From Siphonodentalium dalli (taxonomy: Eukaryota > Mollusca > Scaphopoda > Gadilida > Siphonodentaliidae): a stretch of DNA of 64,000 bases. Shown one piece after another: positions 49,318-59,891 of the stretch. A model generated the notes under the pieces. It had not been told where the DNA came from and made no database searches. It worked only from the letters and a program-made list of their open reading frames with translations. Position numbers and translations under genes: made by a program. Each line of letters opens with the position of its first letter. Positions within the stretch are counted from its first letter, which is position 1. Location of the stretch: NCBI GenBank assembly GCA_032622095.1, contig CP136069.1, positions 30,074,342-30,138,341 of the forward strand, written 5' to 3'.

Positions 49318-49450
49318 TGGTGGATTAACGATAACATGGTGTGACATTGACGGCTTGAAGCCTATGTTCAACCTTGTTGTGAATCTTGGTTGAAAATAAA
49401 CTCCAAGCCATCAATATCACACCGTGTTACCGTCAATCCACCACAATCTC
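49318..49450. repeat. inverted repeat
   Basis: GTGGTGGATTAACGATAACA / CGTGTTACCGTCAATCCACC and GTGTGACATTGACGGCTTG / CAAGCCATCAATATCACAC pair with a few mismatches. Confidence 0.7.
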
Positions 49451-49559
49451 TCAAGCAATCAACTATAACTGGCTTTTGGCAAAATTCCAGGATGAAACGA
49501 TGAAAGACATGTAGACAAGATATTACAACTAAATGTTATGGTGAAAATAGTTTTTGGTT

Positions 49560-49830
49560 GAAGTTTGACCGATACTTGAACAAATATCAACTGATTGTTG
49601 ATATTCAGTATATGAGACTTGCTAAAAAAATGGCTTGATCGAGTACGAAAAGCAGTTACTTCTGCCTATTTTGGGTGAGGGTGACATCCCATAATTGGTT
49701 CATTTTGATTGCTATAGCTTGAACAAATATCAGCTAATTTTTTTGTTATATTTTCATTATATGAGACTTGATCCGAGTTAAAAAACAAGCCATGTATGCC
49801 TACTTGGGCAGAGTTACAGCCATTAATTTG
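49560..49830. repeat. two diverged tandem units of about 149 bp
   Basis: TATATGAGACTTG recurs at 49611 and 49760, each followed by GAGTACGAAAAGCAG- or GAGTTAAAAAACAAGCC-type and GGGTGACA/AGAGTTACAG blocks, the same order as in the 161-bp arrays. Confidence 0.55.
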
Positions 49831-49842
49831 TTAATTTTTAAG

Positions 49843-50284
49843 TTGGGGGGGGGGGCAGAAAGGGTGTTGGAAATGCCCTGGGGGTGGGGTTTTGAAACAC
49901 CCCAGCACCACCCGATGCCATCGTCTCTGATTTAATGGGGGTGTATCTATTAGGGTGGGTTCAGCATTTGTTAGGATGGGTTTAACTGACCTGTGTTAAG
50001 GTGGGGGGGGGGGGAAAGAGAGAACCAGAAGTATTCATAATTTATTTATTGATACTTATATTGGGGGGGGGGGGCAGAAAGGGTGTTGGAAATGCCCTGG
50101 GGGTGGGGTTTTGAAACACCCCAGCACCACCCGATGCCATCGTCTCTGATTTAATGGGGGTGTATCTATTAGGGTGGGTTCAGCATTTGTTAGGATGGGT
50201 TTAACTGACCTGTGTTAAGGTGGGGGGGGGGGGGGGGGAAAGAGAGAACCAGAAGTATTCATAATTTATTTATTGATACTTATA
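49843..50284. repeat. near-identical tandem duplication, unit 218 bp
   Basis: Two copies beginning TTGGGGGGGGG at 49843 and 50061. They agree throughout apart from G-tract length, so the duplication is recent. They include G-runs at both ends of the G-rich half. Confidence 0.9.
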
Positions 50285-50567
50285 TTGGTATATTTATCAC
50301 ACGAGAGCTCACAAACTAATCTATAGCGAAAACTGAGCACCTTTTCTTCTAATGAAACAAAGAGACACAACATTAATTATTCAGAGATGGCAAGAAATAA
50401 CAAATACTTACACATAACTTTGATAACCGTTAGCTGAAGGATTCAAAACGTGAAGAAAAGCTGAATAATTTTGGAGGAAAATGGACCATCTGAGTGGTAA
50501 CTATGTGACCATGAGAAACCTAAAGTTAAAATAAAAATGCCATTTCAGTTCATTAGCATCCAGTAGA

Positions 50568-50803
50568 AATGATTAACTCCCTAACATTTAAGGAGGGCTG
50601 TGTTAATCATGATTAACTCCCTAACATTTAAGGAGGGCTGTTAATCATGATTAACTCCCTAACATTTAAGGAGGGCTGTTAATCATTTCTGGAGGGCTGT
50701 TAATGAAAGAGGATTCCAGACCGGTTCATGGTATTAAACAGCAGAAATGATTAACTCCCTAACATTTAAGGAGGGCTGTTAATCATTTCTGGAGGGCTGT
50801 TAA
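50568..50803. repeat. minisatellite of small hairpins
   Basis: The unit TGATTAACTCCCTAACATTT + AAGGAGGGCTGTTAATCA is itself palindromic and occurs four times, with GAGGATTCCAGACCGGTTCA between the third and fourth. Confidence 0.85.
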
Positions 50804-51186
50804 CCCTTTACCCAACAAACCGGCCAAATAAAGCTTCAACAGCCTAAAATATCTTCGGTCTGTCTCAATAGAACCATACAAATATGGATATCATTGGAAC
50901 CGGCTCCTTGACCACATTGTGATAAGTTACAGTTATGCCCTGTGCCAATGCATTCTCTTATATATGCGAGTCGACCATAGGTCGCCTCGCATATACAAGA
51001 GAATGCATTGGCCTAAAAAAAATCTTTTGTTAACACTTTTTACCATTTTTTCTTACATTCTTTAACAATTTTATAATTTTTAATGTGTTAAGCCAATGCA
51101 TTCTCTTATATATGCGAGGCGACCTATGGTCGACTCGCATATATAAGAGAATGCATTGGCACAGGGCCGTTCTGTTGGGTAAAGGG
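50804..51186. mobile_element. TTAA-flanked palindromic MITE with two hairpin cassettes; empty site present
   Basis: Termini CCCTTTACCCAACAAACCGG and CTGTTGGGTAAAGGG, with TTAA at 50800..50803 and 51187..51190. Two hairpin cassettes in opposite orientation at about 50944..51013 and 51091..51163. The uninterrupted target GGAGGGCTG-TTAA-TGAAAGAGG is at 50691..50712, proving clean TTAA insertion, as piggyBac-type transposases do. Confidence 0.92.
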
Positions 51187-51424
51187 TTAATGAAAGAGGA
51201 TTCCAGACCGGTTCATGGTATTACAATTATCAGCATACACTGCAGTTAACCAAGCGAGGAAGACAAGGTTGACAGAATCTTTCTTCAACCGCCCCGTGGC
51301 AGGCTTATACAATTTCATAGTACCAGTCTGTTAATACTCCAGGGAATGTCCTGTAATTTGGTAATAATATCTATTGTGTATCTGGTATTGGTCATGCAGC
51401 TCTTACAGTAATGTGTAACATTAA

Positions 51425-51658
51425 CCCTTTACCCAACAAACCGGCCAAAACAAGCTTCAACAGCCTAAAATATCTTCGGTCTGTCTCAATAGAACCATAC
51501 AAATATGGATATCATTGGAACCGGCTCCTTGACCACATTGTGATAGTTACAGTTATGCCCTGTGCCAATGCATTCTCTTATATATGCGAGTCGACCTATG
51601 GTCGACTCGCATATATAAGAGAATGCATTGGCACAGGGCCGTTCTGTTGGGTAAAGGG
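51425..51658. mobile_element. TTAA-flanked MITE, internally deleted to a single perfect hairpin
   Basis: TTAA at 51421..51424 and 51659..51662, same termini as the neighbour. Only one hairpin remains (51558..51638): arms of 39 bp with no mismatch and a 3-nt loop (TAT), consistent with deletion between the two cassettes. Confidence 0.9.
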
Positions 51659-51662
51659 TTAA

Positions 51663-52140
51663 GCCCCATTGCCTGGTGATCTGCTATATTGGTATTGTAC
51701 TACATTTGGACTGTAACACTGTTCAATACAAATGGTAGGCAACCACATGCATGACATAAGAGAACACAGGTATTTTTTCATTTGAGGATCTTCCCCGCTT
51801 TGAGGAATTGTTCCATAAACCCTGATCAGGAACCTACGTCATAATTAGCTCGAAAATGGGAGCATGGCGTCTCGCATTGAAGTGGGTATTCATCGTTTTC
51901 TTCACTTATATAAATTTATATAAATAATCCATCAAATTTATAAATGTTTGCCAGTTGAATATGAATCCCGTTCCCATTTAAACATGAATGTTGAGAAGAT
52001 ATAAAGTTCAAGTGACTTAGATCACCATTTATCGAGGTTGTGAAATGCCAAAATCTCCTGGTCGATATTTCATTTTTGCAGTATCAGAGATGATTTGATT
52101 GGACAGCCCATTAGTCTAATCGATTACTGATATATTTGGC
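51663..52140. other. no gene seen
   Basis: GGAACCTACGTCATAATTAG near 51830 is loosely complementary to TTACGACGTAGGTTTC near 52638, so an older, larger inverted repeat may enclose 52141..52590. Confidence 0.35.
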
Positions 52141-52590
52141 ATATGTGACCCGCCATATCAAACGTAAGTCGGGATTTTTTTTACCCTGTGCCAATGCATT
52201 CTCTTATATATGCAAGTCGACCATAGGTCGCCTCGCATATATAAGAGAATGCATTGGCCTAACAATTTTTTATCATTTTTTTTAAATAAATGTTTCTTAC
52301 AATTTTTAGGACATAAAATAAAAAACATCCATTACCCTGCAGGGAGCCCCACACATATATAGAATCGCATAGAAGAGTGTCGTCTGCTCATGTTTGTCTG
52401 GGACTCTGTATGGGTGAAATTATAAAATTGTTAAATACAAGAAAAAATTATTAAAATTGTAAAAAATTGTTAGGCCAATGCATTCTCTTATATATGCGAG
52501 GCGACCTATGGTCAACTCGCATATATAAGAGAATGCATTGGCACAGGGTAAAAAAAATACCGACTGGATTTGATATGGCGGGTCACATAT
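52141..52590. mobile_element. palindromic MITE with two hairpin cassettes, different ends
   Basis: Ends ATATGTGACCCGCCATATCA and inverse; then, inward, ACCCTGTGCC and the same hairpin cassette as in the TTAA elements, at about 52186..52258 and 52470..52549 in opposite orientation. No TTAA flanks. Confidence 0.8.
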
Positions 52591-52974
52591 GTTGACATTG
52601 CCCAGCTTGATATCTTGCTGCCATTTTCGAAGAAGTTACGACGTAGGTTTCTGGCCCTGCTGATGTGACATGTTCATGTAAACCGAACCATTGTAATATA
52701 AGGAGTGAGTAAACATGGTTTAACTTCCACTATTGTTATATTTAGCGTTTAACTTCCACTATTGTTATATTTATCAGATCTGTGCTACTACTGTTAAAGG
52801 CATTTGGAATACTAGTCGCGTTTGCCAATATTTTAATTATGGATATATAATTTGATAGATATAAAATATTGGAGATAGTTTTCGTAATACACAATATAAT
52901 GCTAGCATCAATGGCTAAAAACATGATTTTATCTACAGTATATGATCTCTACAACAATCAAGAGTGCAGTGATC

Positions 52975-53324
52975 AGCATTAAAGACCCTGTGCCAGTGCA
53001 TTCTCTTATATATGGGAGTCTCCCATATGGAGCCTCACATATAGTATGCACTGGCTTACAAGATCAAGGTAAATATTTTTAGGCCAATGCATTCTCCTGT
53101 ATATGCAGCTTCCTGAAATTTTGCGAAAACCATGTGCCAATGCATTCTCTTATATATGTGAGTCACCTTGCATATATAAGAGAATGCATTGGCCTAACAA
53201 TATTTACCTTGATCTTGTAAGCTAGTTCATTCTTTTATATATGCAAGACTTGCATATATAAGAGAATTCACTGGCACAGGGTCTTTAATGCTGCACCAGC
53301 ACAGGTCCCGCCATGAAAGGGTTA
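52975..53324. mobile_element. partial TTAA element (..CATGAAAGGG end) with several hairpin cassettes
   Basis: The right end GCTGCACCAGCACAGGTCCC ... CATGAAAGGG is followed by TTAA at 53325. Four cassette variants, some shortened (tip GTCTCCCATATGGAGCC), lie at about 52985..53055, 53080..53110, 53134..53193 and 53217..53276. The left end is lost. Confidence 0.7.
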
Positions 53325-53589
53325 AATACAGAAGAGTTTGGTTCCTGGATTAAATCAATATTTTTTCACTGTTTAGACATGTAGTCCTCAATCTAACTAT
53401 AAATAAGTGTTTCAAAGACCTTTAACAGTCGCTCTCATTCCGTACAACTATATAATAAATATGTAAAAATAAATATCCATATAAAATATACATGAATTGC
53501 AAAAATTAAATATGATAATAAAATGTAGAATTAAATCACAGATAATAAATGGACCAGATAAATTCACCAACAAGTACATGCAATGGATC

Positions 53590-53985
53590 AGCTAAAACCA
53601 GGTTATTTCACCACCCTCTGATATAAAATCCAAGATCATGCTTGCTCGTACTGGTTTTATTTCACCACCCTCTGATATAAAATCCAAGATCATGCTTGCT
53701 CGTACGTAAACCAGCTAGTTATATTGGTAAGTGAGATACTGCAAAATACTCTACCACTATAACTAGCTGGTTTACATGCGAGCAATCTTGTACTAATAAA
53801 ATGTTATTTCATCACCGCTAAAATAAAAACCAGGTTATTTCGCCACTATTAAAAGATAGAAACCAGGTTATATCGCCACAATTTAAGATAAAAACCAGGT
53901 TATTTTGCCACTATTTAAGATAACAAAAAAAAGATGAAGTTAATTCGCATCTATTTAAGATAAAATCAGGTTATTTTACCATTAG
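53590..53985. repeat. tandem repeats (AAACCAGGTTATTTCRCCAC units) and an inverted pair
   Basis: Units of about 38 bp with ACCAGGTTATTTCGCCACTA recur at 53820-53985. A longer unit (about 58 bp) with CACCACCCTCTGATATAAAA is duplicated at 53596-53705. AAACCAGCTAGTTATA / TATAACTAGCTGGTTTA pair at about 53706 and 53758. Confidence 0.65.
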
Positions 53986-54289
53986 GCAATGTTGAGCAAA
54001 ACGTTAATGAAGCATTCCACATTCGCATCGGCTAGCTACGGGTCTAATTTCAGTTGCCCATGGCCATTATCTCCCCAACAGATAGATGTCAAGTTAATTG
54101 ATAAATTCCATAAAATATTTCCCAAAACATATTTTTTACAGAGATTGCAGTCAAAATGCATCACTTGTATAACAAATGTTACCAATTATAGTAATGAATT
54201 GGAAATCTGAACAGATAAACAGGTTTGGACAAAAATTATGGCACCCAAAAAGAACCATATGAATTTTGGTGATGATCAGATGAGGGATG

Positions 54290-54537
54290 CTGCTTGTAGA
54301 GTAAAATCCAAGATGGCCAATGGCGGTCATGTTATTCAATGAATTTGAAATCCAAGATGGCTGCTGTGTCCATGTTTTTTAAAACAAATTTCAGAAAAAA
54401 TTGATGCTCCCATCTAGAGGTCTCCCCAAAGATCCATATGAAGTTTGACCTGTCGGGTGTGCCAAATGAAATTGTTGATGGACAGACGGATGCCAACCAT
54501 TAGCAAAAGCTCAAGTTGAGCTAATAAAAATGCGCTG
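54290..54537. mobile_element. eroded Helentron-like S-family fragment
   Basis: AAATCCAAGATGGCC, TGGCGGTCATGTT and a closing AAGTTGAGCTAATAAAAAT match the S family. It lies about 140 bp beyond the ODF2 stop codon (on the - strand). Confidence 0.55.
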
Positions 54538-54676
54538 GGTCCCGGCACTATGCAAGCCTGAGCAACAGGAAATAGACTTTGTGTAGCCTTAGCTCGTAAC
54601 TTTAAAGTGGCATGGTTGAATTTGAACTCCGCTCAGCTTCCTACAGGAATCGATGAACATATGGTGGTTGGTGTTT

Positions 54677-54862
54677 TCACGGCAACTGGCGCATCTGACT
54701 CATAGGTGTGAGTGGAATGGTTGAGGCCGATGAGTCGCCGAATACGTTGGCGTAAGAGTTCTTTAAAAACTGTACATAATTTTGCATGCTTCTGTTGGTG
54801 CTATGAGACTGTTCCAATCGGTCCTTAAGATCATACACCTGTGAGCTGAACTTCCTCTCAGA
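54677..54862 (-). CDS. ODF2: outer dense fibre protein 2 / cenexin, terminal coding exon
   Basis: Minus-strand acceptor CCTTGTAG, then 61 codons and TGA at 54679..54677. It reads SERKFSSQVYDLKDRLEQSH, then STNRSMQNYVQFLKNSYANV and FGD, then a short serine/proline/methionine tail ending in QMRQLP. The block DLKDRLEQS-STNRSMQNYVQFLK-SYA-VFGD is the conserved C-terminal signature of ODF2. The phase-0 start joins exactly to the exon at 56818. ODF2 (cenexin) is a coiled-coil scaffold of the mother-centriole subdistal/distal appendages, needed for ciliogenesis, and a component of sperm tail fibres in mammals. No canonical AATAAA was found on this strand in the next ~600 bp. Confidence 0.95.
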   Translation of the reverse strand, partial: SERKFSSQVYDLKDRLEQSHSTNRSMQNYVQFLKNSYANVFGDSSASTIPLTPMSQMRQLP

Positions 54863-55064
54863 CTACAAGGTAATATATATTATCAATAATATTGCTGTTC
54901 CACTAGAAGAAATTTTAAAGATGGTTTATCTCTTCCGGGCCACAATCACAATAACAGCATAATTTCTATAAATCGAGATATAGGACTATAAATAGCTATT
55001 TTGTGAATAAAATACCGATAAAACTGAAGATGGGGTATATTATCTGTCTACAAAGGCATAATAA

Positions 55065-55524
55065 CCCTTTACCCAACAAACCGGCCAAATAAAGCTTCAA
55101 CAGTCTAAAATATCTTCGGTCTGTCTCAATAGAACCATACAAATATGGATATCATTGGAACCGGTTCATTGACCACATTGTGATGGTTACAGTTATGCCC
55201 TGTGCTAATGCATTCTCTTATATATGCGAGTCGACCATAGGTCGCCTCGCATATATAAGAGAATGCATTGGCCTAACAATTTTTTACAATTTTAATAAAT
55301 TTTTAACACTTTTTACCATTTTTTCTTACATTCTTTAACAATTTTACAATTTTTTCTTACATTTTTAAACAATTTTTATAATATTTTTCTACATTCTTTG
55401 ACAATTTTATCATTTTTAGTATGTGTTAAGCCAATGCATTCTCTTATATATGCGAGGTGACCTATGGTCGAGTCGCATATATAAGAGAATGCATTGGCAC
55501 AGGGCCGTTCTGTTGGGTAAAGGG
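55065..55524. mobile_element. palindromic MITE of the CCCTTTACCCAACA family in the last ODF2 intron
   Basis: Same termini as 50804..51186; left flank ATAA (decayed), right flank TTAA. Two hairpin cassettes at about 55203..55273 and 55430..55502, separated by T-rich sequence with TTACATTCTTTAACAATTTT repeats. Confidence 0.85.
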
Positions 55525-56189
55525 TTAAAGTGGTTTTTTTTCGACAGTAATTTATGGTAAATCTCATAGCTGTGATTGAGAGTGCTAACAAGATAGAGAG
55601 CTCTCTCTCTCGATATGCTCCAAATGTTTTCGCATGGATTTCTGTTCTAAAAATAGCCCATAAAACTGTCCCACGAATTATAAATAACTTAACAAAAGCT
55701 TTTACGGTCAGGTGTTCTCGATTGATATCTATAATTTTTTTTACCCTGGAATCAAAATAAAACTTACTGGGAAGAGAGAGCTGTAACATTGGAATAGTTT
55801 ATTCATTATTTGGAGGGGTGTTTTGTAGAAACAAAAATAGGATACCCATTCATAGCAATATCACATTCATCTCATGCCGACCCCTAACTAACAAATATGG
55901 GCGAATAAAGAAAAATCAAGGCAGCTTAAAAATTGGAATGATTAAAATGGAATACAAAAATAACGAAAAACCGGAAATCCATCACAAAACGGAAAACTTA
56001 CAACCCTCATATAATGGTTCCCAGGTTAATGCTGCACCAGCACAGCTCCCGTCATGAAAGGACTAAAATATCCAATTGACAGTTAACACCTGTTCTCTGC
56101 TAACACTGTTGAATTTGGGATGGAATCTGCCCATTTCCTGTCAGTCCAAGAGACTGGTAAACGGTTGGCTCGGTCAACCTCTAAACAGT

Positions 56190-56650
56190 CGTTTAAGTCA
56201 AGCCTTGAAATAGTGTCTGTCATTTGCAGAATGAGGTCCCCAAAGGGTGAATTTAGTGATGCTGCCCTGCAGTGGGCTAGCATCACTAATTCACCCTCTG
56301 GGGACCTCATTCTACTTACAAATCATCTTCTGGGAAGGATCTATAGTCTCAAATTAACATTGTTTTTAGTAATACTTTTTCCCTTCTGTTCAGTTTCTGT
56401 ATCCCTTAATTTGCTGATGATAAAATTCATAATCGAGGTAACTAATGGGTGAACATCACCAACCTCAACTGGGGAACTTCAATCGGATCCTAGGTCTCCC
56501 ATAGCAGTTGAGGCCTCAGCAGAATGAGGTTCCCAGAGGGTAAATTTAATGATGCTAGCCCACCGTGCAGGATAGTTTCACTAAATTCACCCTCTTGGGA
56601 CCTCATTCTGCAAATGAATTGACACACTATTTCCAGGCTTGTGTTTAGTT
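56190..56650. repeat. palindrome enclosing two hairpins (second family with this design)
   Basis: Outer arms: GCCTTGAAATAGTGTCTGTC... and its inverse near 56610..56640. Within each arm sits a hairpin with stem GAATGAGGTCCCCAAAGGGT / CACCCTCTGGGGACCTCATTC (about 56229..56312 and 56522..56606). The arm-hairpin-centre-hairpin-arm layout repeats that of the TTAA elements with an unrelated sequence. Confidence 0.8.
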
Positions 56651-56817
56651 GAGTTAAAGATACTATTTAAATTAAGTGAACACAAACCAAAAAAGTTCTG
56701 ATTCACAATAAAGAAAACCATGAATTCCAGCAGAAATTTTATATAATCCCTGAGGTATTTTCAATCGTTCTCCCAGAATCTCAGATTTGAAAAAGATGTT
56801 GCATATAGGTGACTTAC

Positions 56818-56910
56818 CGCTTCTTTCTCGTGTTTTATTCGTGCTATATCTTGTCGTGTTTGGCTCAATTGTGTCTCCAAGTCAATGATTCGGGAATGGA
56901 ACGTTCTCTC
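56818..56910 (-). CDS. ODF2: outer dense fibre protein 2 / cenexin, internal exon
   Basis: Minus-strand acceptor TTTCTTCCAG at 56911, donor GTAAGTC from 56817. The exon is 93 bp, exactly 31 codons, phase 0 at both ends: ERTFHSRIIDLETQLSQTRQ then DIARIKHEKEA. It is a charged heptad-rich helix; ILDLETQLS is strongly conserved in ODF2. It follows ...EKHVSK of the exon at 60417 and precedes SERKFSS of the terminal exon without a frame break. Confidence 0.95.
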
Positions 56911-56954
56911 CTGGAAGAAACAAAACAACACACTCAGAAATAAAATTAATGCGA

Positions 56955-57642
56955 GTGTTAATGATGCTGTAGCTCAATTTGGAGAGAGGATGTTATACAT
57001 TACATTCAATGGGGTAATAAGAAATGTGGAAAGTTTAAATGTTTAAGTAATACCAGAGGTCAACATAAAGAGCCATATGAAGTTTGGAATCAACAGGATA
57101 AAAAATGTGCTGTATAGTGGTTGGTAGTAATGATTCAAAGAGTAAAAGCCAAGATGACTGCCGGCAGCCATATTTTCGATAGCTCCCATCTAGAAGTGAT
57201 CCTGAACATGCCTGTAAATTTTCAAGCATTTCTCCAATAAATGTTGGCTGCAGGGAGTGCCGATGTATTCAAATGTGAAATCGAAGATGGCCATGTTTTT
57301 TATTGAATATGGGAAAAATTCTGTGGCTCCCATCATGTGGTCACCTCGGAGATCCATACGAAGTTTAGTGGCCTGTAGGGTGTAAAATCCAAAATGGCCA
57401 CTTGGAAATAATTAATGGCTCCCATCTAGAGGTCATCCACACGATCCATATGAAGTTTGGCGACGATCAGATGAGGTCTTTAAGGTGTAAAATCCATGAT
57501 GACTTCTGGTGGCCATGTTTTTTAATGAATTTCGAAACAAATTTATGGTCACCTCGAAGATTCATATGAAGTGACGATCGGATGAGAGATGTTACCTGTA
57601 TGGTTTGCTAAAGGAAATTGTTGATGGACTTAGTCAAGTTGA
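56955..57642 (-). mobile_element. eroded Helentron-like S-family element in an ODF2 intron
   Basis: Left boundary ATGATGCTGTAGCTCAATTT and right boundary CAAGTTGAGCTAAAAATC match S-family ends in reverse. Internal units are diverged (CCATATGAAGTTTGG, AAATCCAAGATGGCC), and the terminal hairpin is decayed, so this is an old copy. Confidence 0.6.
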
Positions 57643-57858
57643 GCTAAAAATCATTATCTTGAAAGAATAAAGATATTAAGTACTTTTATCACATAATGTG
57701 GCCATAAAGGCAGTTTCATAATTATCGGTAATAGACACGTTTAATATTAGCGCGTGCGATGACGTCACGGCGTTCTTCAAATAACTTGCGATCGCTGTAG
57801 TTTACGATTGTTGTTTTCGATGAATATTTCGGGTTTATTTGATCATGTGATAAAAGGT

Positions 57859-57998
57859 ATCTCACACTCGTCCTATTTTATACGTAATTTATCAACCTCG
57901 TCCTCTAAATTCTACTTGAGCCTCGGTAAACCTCGGCTCAAATCGAATTTAGTGAACTCGGTTGGTAAATTCCGTATAAAATAGAAACTCATGTGAGA
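57859..57998. repeat. inverted repeat
   Basis: CTCACACTCGTCCTATTTTA / TAAAATAGAAACTCATGTGAG and TTGAGCCTCGG-TAAA-CCTCGGCTCAA pair around the centre. Preceded by GATGACGTCACGGCG at about 57758, a CRE-like octamer that may be chance. Confidence 0.6.
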
Positions 57999-58571
57999 CC
58001 TCTATATAGCCCATAATAATATGACATGCAGCGTAGAACAGATAAAATAAATATTATATGCCAAATATTAACCACCAACAACAATGCAAGTACATATCTG
58101 GAGAAATAACAAATTTCAAAAATCGATATCTGATCTCTCTGACCTTTGATGGGTGGGTTCCTAGACTTGAATGAAATATTTTTTACCCCCGGAATAGTAA
58201 TTTTGGAGCGTTAATTCAGATTATGCATCTTGAACAGAAAAAAATGTCGTAAAAGGCCATGCAAAGTCAATTTCCCCATTTCTCAGTCCCGTGTGAATGG
58301 TCGTGAAACCTCGCACTGCAACCTTTTTATTAGCGTTTGATATGTCAGAAAACAAAATTATAATCGGTGTGAAATAATTACTAGTCCCCCCCCCCCCCCC
58401 CCCCATCGATTAAAATTTATGGTTCATTACTGTAATTGGTAACTATGGTCAACCATGTGTTAATCATGTGATGTATTGCATTCGTAAACTCAGTAAAAAA
58501 TGTGTCAATGATGATTTATTGGGTGATTTTTTAATGAAATAAATCACATAGAATCTGTTAACTAACTTTAA

Positions 58572-59021
58572 CCCTTTACCCAACAAAACAGCCAAAAACG
58601 CCCAAATAAAGCTTCAACAGCCTAAAATATCTTTGGTCTGTCTCACTAACACCATACAAATATGGATATCATTGGAACCGGTTCATTGACCACATTGTGA
58701 TGGTTACAGTTATGCCCTGTGCCAATGCATTCTCTGATATATGCGAGTCGACCATAGGTCGCCTCGCATATATAAGAGAATGTATTGGCCTAAAAAAAAA
58801 TCTGTTTTTAACACTTTTTATCTTACATTCTTTAACAATTTTATAATTTGTTCTTACATTTTTTAACATTTTTTATAATATTTTTCTACATTCTTTGACA
58901 ATTTTATCATTTTTAATATGTGTTAAGCCAATGCATTCTCTTATATATGCGAGGCGACCTATGGTCGACTCGCATATATAAGAGAATGCATGGACACAGG
59001 GCCGTTCTGTTGGGTAAAGGG
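58572..59021. mobile_element. palindromic MITE of the CCCTTTACCCAACA family, 14-bp flanking repeat
   Basis: Two hairpin cassettes (about 58718..58790, 58925..58997). The flanks are not just TTAA but the 14-mer TTAACTAACTTTAA on both sides (58558..58571 and 59022..59035). A C homopolymer lies nearby at about 58386. Confidence 0.88.
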
Positions 59022-59115
59022 TTAACTAACTTTAATGGACATTTGTTTGGGTAATAAAGGCCAGTCAACTGAAATTATACCCAGAGCTAGCTGATACAGA
59101 AGTGGAATGCTTTAA

Positions 59116-59581
59116 CCCTTTCAGTGCCAGGTCCGATTTTTTGTATCAACCCATATACCCTGTGCCTGGGATAACAATGTTTCATCATTTGTTATTATTT
59201 TTTACAATTTTAATAATTTTTTCTTATATTCTTGATAATTTTTTCTTATATTCTTTAACAGACTACAATTTTAATAATTTTTTCTCATATTCTTTAACAG
59301 ACTTATTTTGTAGGTTTAGTGCCAGGGAATCTTACGTTTTTCATGGGCATCAAAATTATTACTATGAATACTTGGTGATAGTTTTGAGTTATAACATGCC
59401 CTTAAGGTTTTATCCAATTTGTTTTTAAATTTGTTATAGCATGCTTAAGCATACCCAAAAAAAATTCAACCCAAAAAAATATAAAAAAAAAACAAAACAA
59501 AAAAGGTTTTATTATTTTTTAGGGCAGATTTTACAGACCGTAAATTAGGTCCGATGAGATCGGCCCCTGGCACTGAAAGGG
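59116..59581. mobile_element. TTAA-flanked MITE (TIR CCCTTTCAGTGCCAGG), no hairpin cassette
   Basis: TTAA at 59112..59115 and 59582..59585. The interior (CATGGGCATCAAAATTATTA, TAAGCATACCC) matches the inverse of 17380..17510. This is the uninterrupted reference for the split element at 17247..19458. Confidence 0.85.
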
Positions 59582-59632
59582 TTAAATAAAAATGAAACGG
59601 GAAATTGACATTGTGTGACTTAACTTTGTTAA

Positions 59633-59887
59633 CCCTTTAATTACGGGAGCTGCACTGGTGCAGCATTAAATACCCTGTGCCAGTGCATTCTCTTATATAT
59701 ACAACTCCCCCATAAGGAGCCTCGCATATATAAGAGAATACACTGGCTTACAAGGTCAAATTAAATATTGTAAAGCCAATGTATTCTCTTATATGTGCGT
59801 GGCTCCCTATGGGAGACTCCCATATTATAAGAGGATGCAAGAGCACATGTTTTCGCAAAATTTCAGGAAGCTCCAGTCATGGAAGGG
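59633..59887. mobile_element. TTAA-flanked MITE (TIR CCCTTYMAT..GGGAGCTG) with two hairpin variants
   Basis: Starts CCCTTTAATTACGGGAGCTG and ends CAGTCATGGAAGGG. TTAA at 59629..59632; the right TTAA (59888..59891) is also the left flank of the next element. Hairpin variants (tips CTCCCCCATAAGGAGCC and CTCCCTATGGGAGACTCC) at about 59680..59750 and 59772..59838. Confidence 0.8.
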
Positions 59888-59891
59888 TTAA

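Noticed and set aside
50804-51186. Hairpin cassettes as bacterial-type terminators or tRNA-like genes
   Set aside because: No T-tract logic, no cloverleaf or A/B box; they are MITE interiors.
57758-57772. TGACGTCA as a CRE promoter element
   Set aside because: A single octamer inside an ODF2 intron without a start site or GC-rich context; may be chance.
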